A stretch of 5,594 bases of DNA from Pseudomonadota bacterium. Its GTDB lineage: Bacteria > Pseudomonadota > Alphaproteobacteria > Rhizobiales > Beijerinckiaceae. The translations under genes were made by a program, and so were the position numbers. The stretch is from contig JAEXUU010000497.1 of the NCBI GenBank assembly GCA_023452965.1, forward strand, positions 1-5,594, written 5' to 3'. Below the pieces are notes generated by a model. The model did no database searches. It saw only the letters and a list, made by a program, of their open reading frames with translations, and was not told the origin of the DNA. Of this stretch, positions 5,488 through 5,594 are shown piece after piece (within the stretch, counting starts at the first letter, position 1; each line of letters opens with the position of its first letter).

Positions 5488-5594
5488 GACTTCGCTCCGG
5501 CTGCCGCCGCGGGCGCCAGCCCGTACCAGCGGGCGGCATTGTCGTGGAACAGCGCCAGCCGTTCAGCAGGCGACAGGTCCGTGATCGCCGCCTT
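5484..5594 (-). CDS. C-terminal end of an amidohydrolase-like protein, partial at the right edge
   Basis: Only the last 36 codons are visible; the gene begins beyond the right edge. The frame reads KAAITDLSPAERLALFHDNA and continues ARWYGLAP before an Ala-rich tail and TGA at 5484-5486. The pattern L-(S/T)-x-x-E-R-x-x-x-(F/L)-H-x-N-A-A-R-x-(Y/F)-G-L is the usual C-terminal end of Amidohydro_2 proteins. That metal-dependent hydrolase/decarboxylase family includes 2-pyrone-4,6-dicarboxylate lactonase and ACMSD-type enzymes. The active-site metal ligands are outside the window, so the reaction is unknown. Its stop overlaps the dctQ ATG by four bases, so it is cotranscribed with the transporter. 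It likely acts on the imported compound or a downstream lactone or carboxylate (inference). Confidence 0.7.
   Translation of the reverse strand, partial: KAAITDLSPAERLALFHDNAARWYGLAPAAAAGAKS

Overview
The window is GC-rich, with third codon positions dominated by G and C. Its gene families point to a free-living alphaproteobacterium, probably Hyphomicrobiales (Bosea- or Methylobacterium-like). The taxonomic guess is inference from base composition and protein style only. No mobile element, tRNA, rRNA or CRISPR array was seen.

Left part (1-2163): two divergent genes. On the minus strand is a membrane-anchored phospholipase D superfamily protein of the cardiolipin synthase (ClsB/ClsC) type. 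It is cut by the left edge, so only its first HKD catalytic motif is in view. On the plus strand is an endonuclease/exonuclease/phosphatase (EEP) family protein with a complete catalytic set. The same two families sit side by side in E. coli as clsB-ybhP, so this looks like a rearranged version of a conserved lipid-related pair. The roughly 150 bp between them carries a perfect 8-bp inverted repeat that could be an operator.

Middle (2164-2602): about 440 bp without a large gene. It holds a possible 40-residue minus-strand small ORF with a plausible ribosome binding site, an 11-bp direct repeat, a compact hairpin followed by TTTT, a weak plus-strand promoter-like sequence, and three tandem hairpins just downstream of the right-hand operon.

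Right part (2603-5594, all minus strand): a tight operon read from right to left. It contains the tail of an amidohydrolase-type protein, then dctQ (small TRAP membrane subunit), dctM (large TRAP membrane subunit) and dctP (periplasmic solute-binding protein). The first three genes overlap by 4 bases at each junction. dctP follows after a 63-bp gap with its own strong Shine-Dalgarno sequence. Together DctPQM form a complete tripartite ATP-independent periplasmic transporter, which imports an organic acid using an ion gradient. The upstream hydrolase probably acts on the imported compound or its breakdown product.

I found no convincing new system. The most useful leads are the PLD/EEP pair with its inverted repeat, the small ORF, and the hydrolase-TRAP linkage as a clue to substrate.
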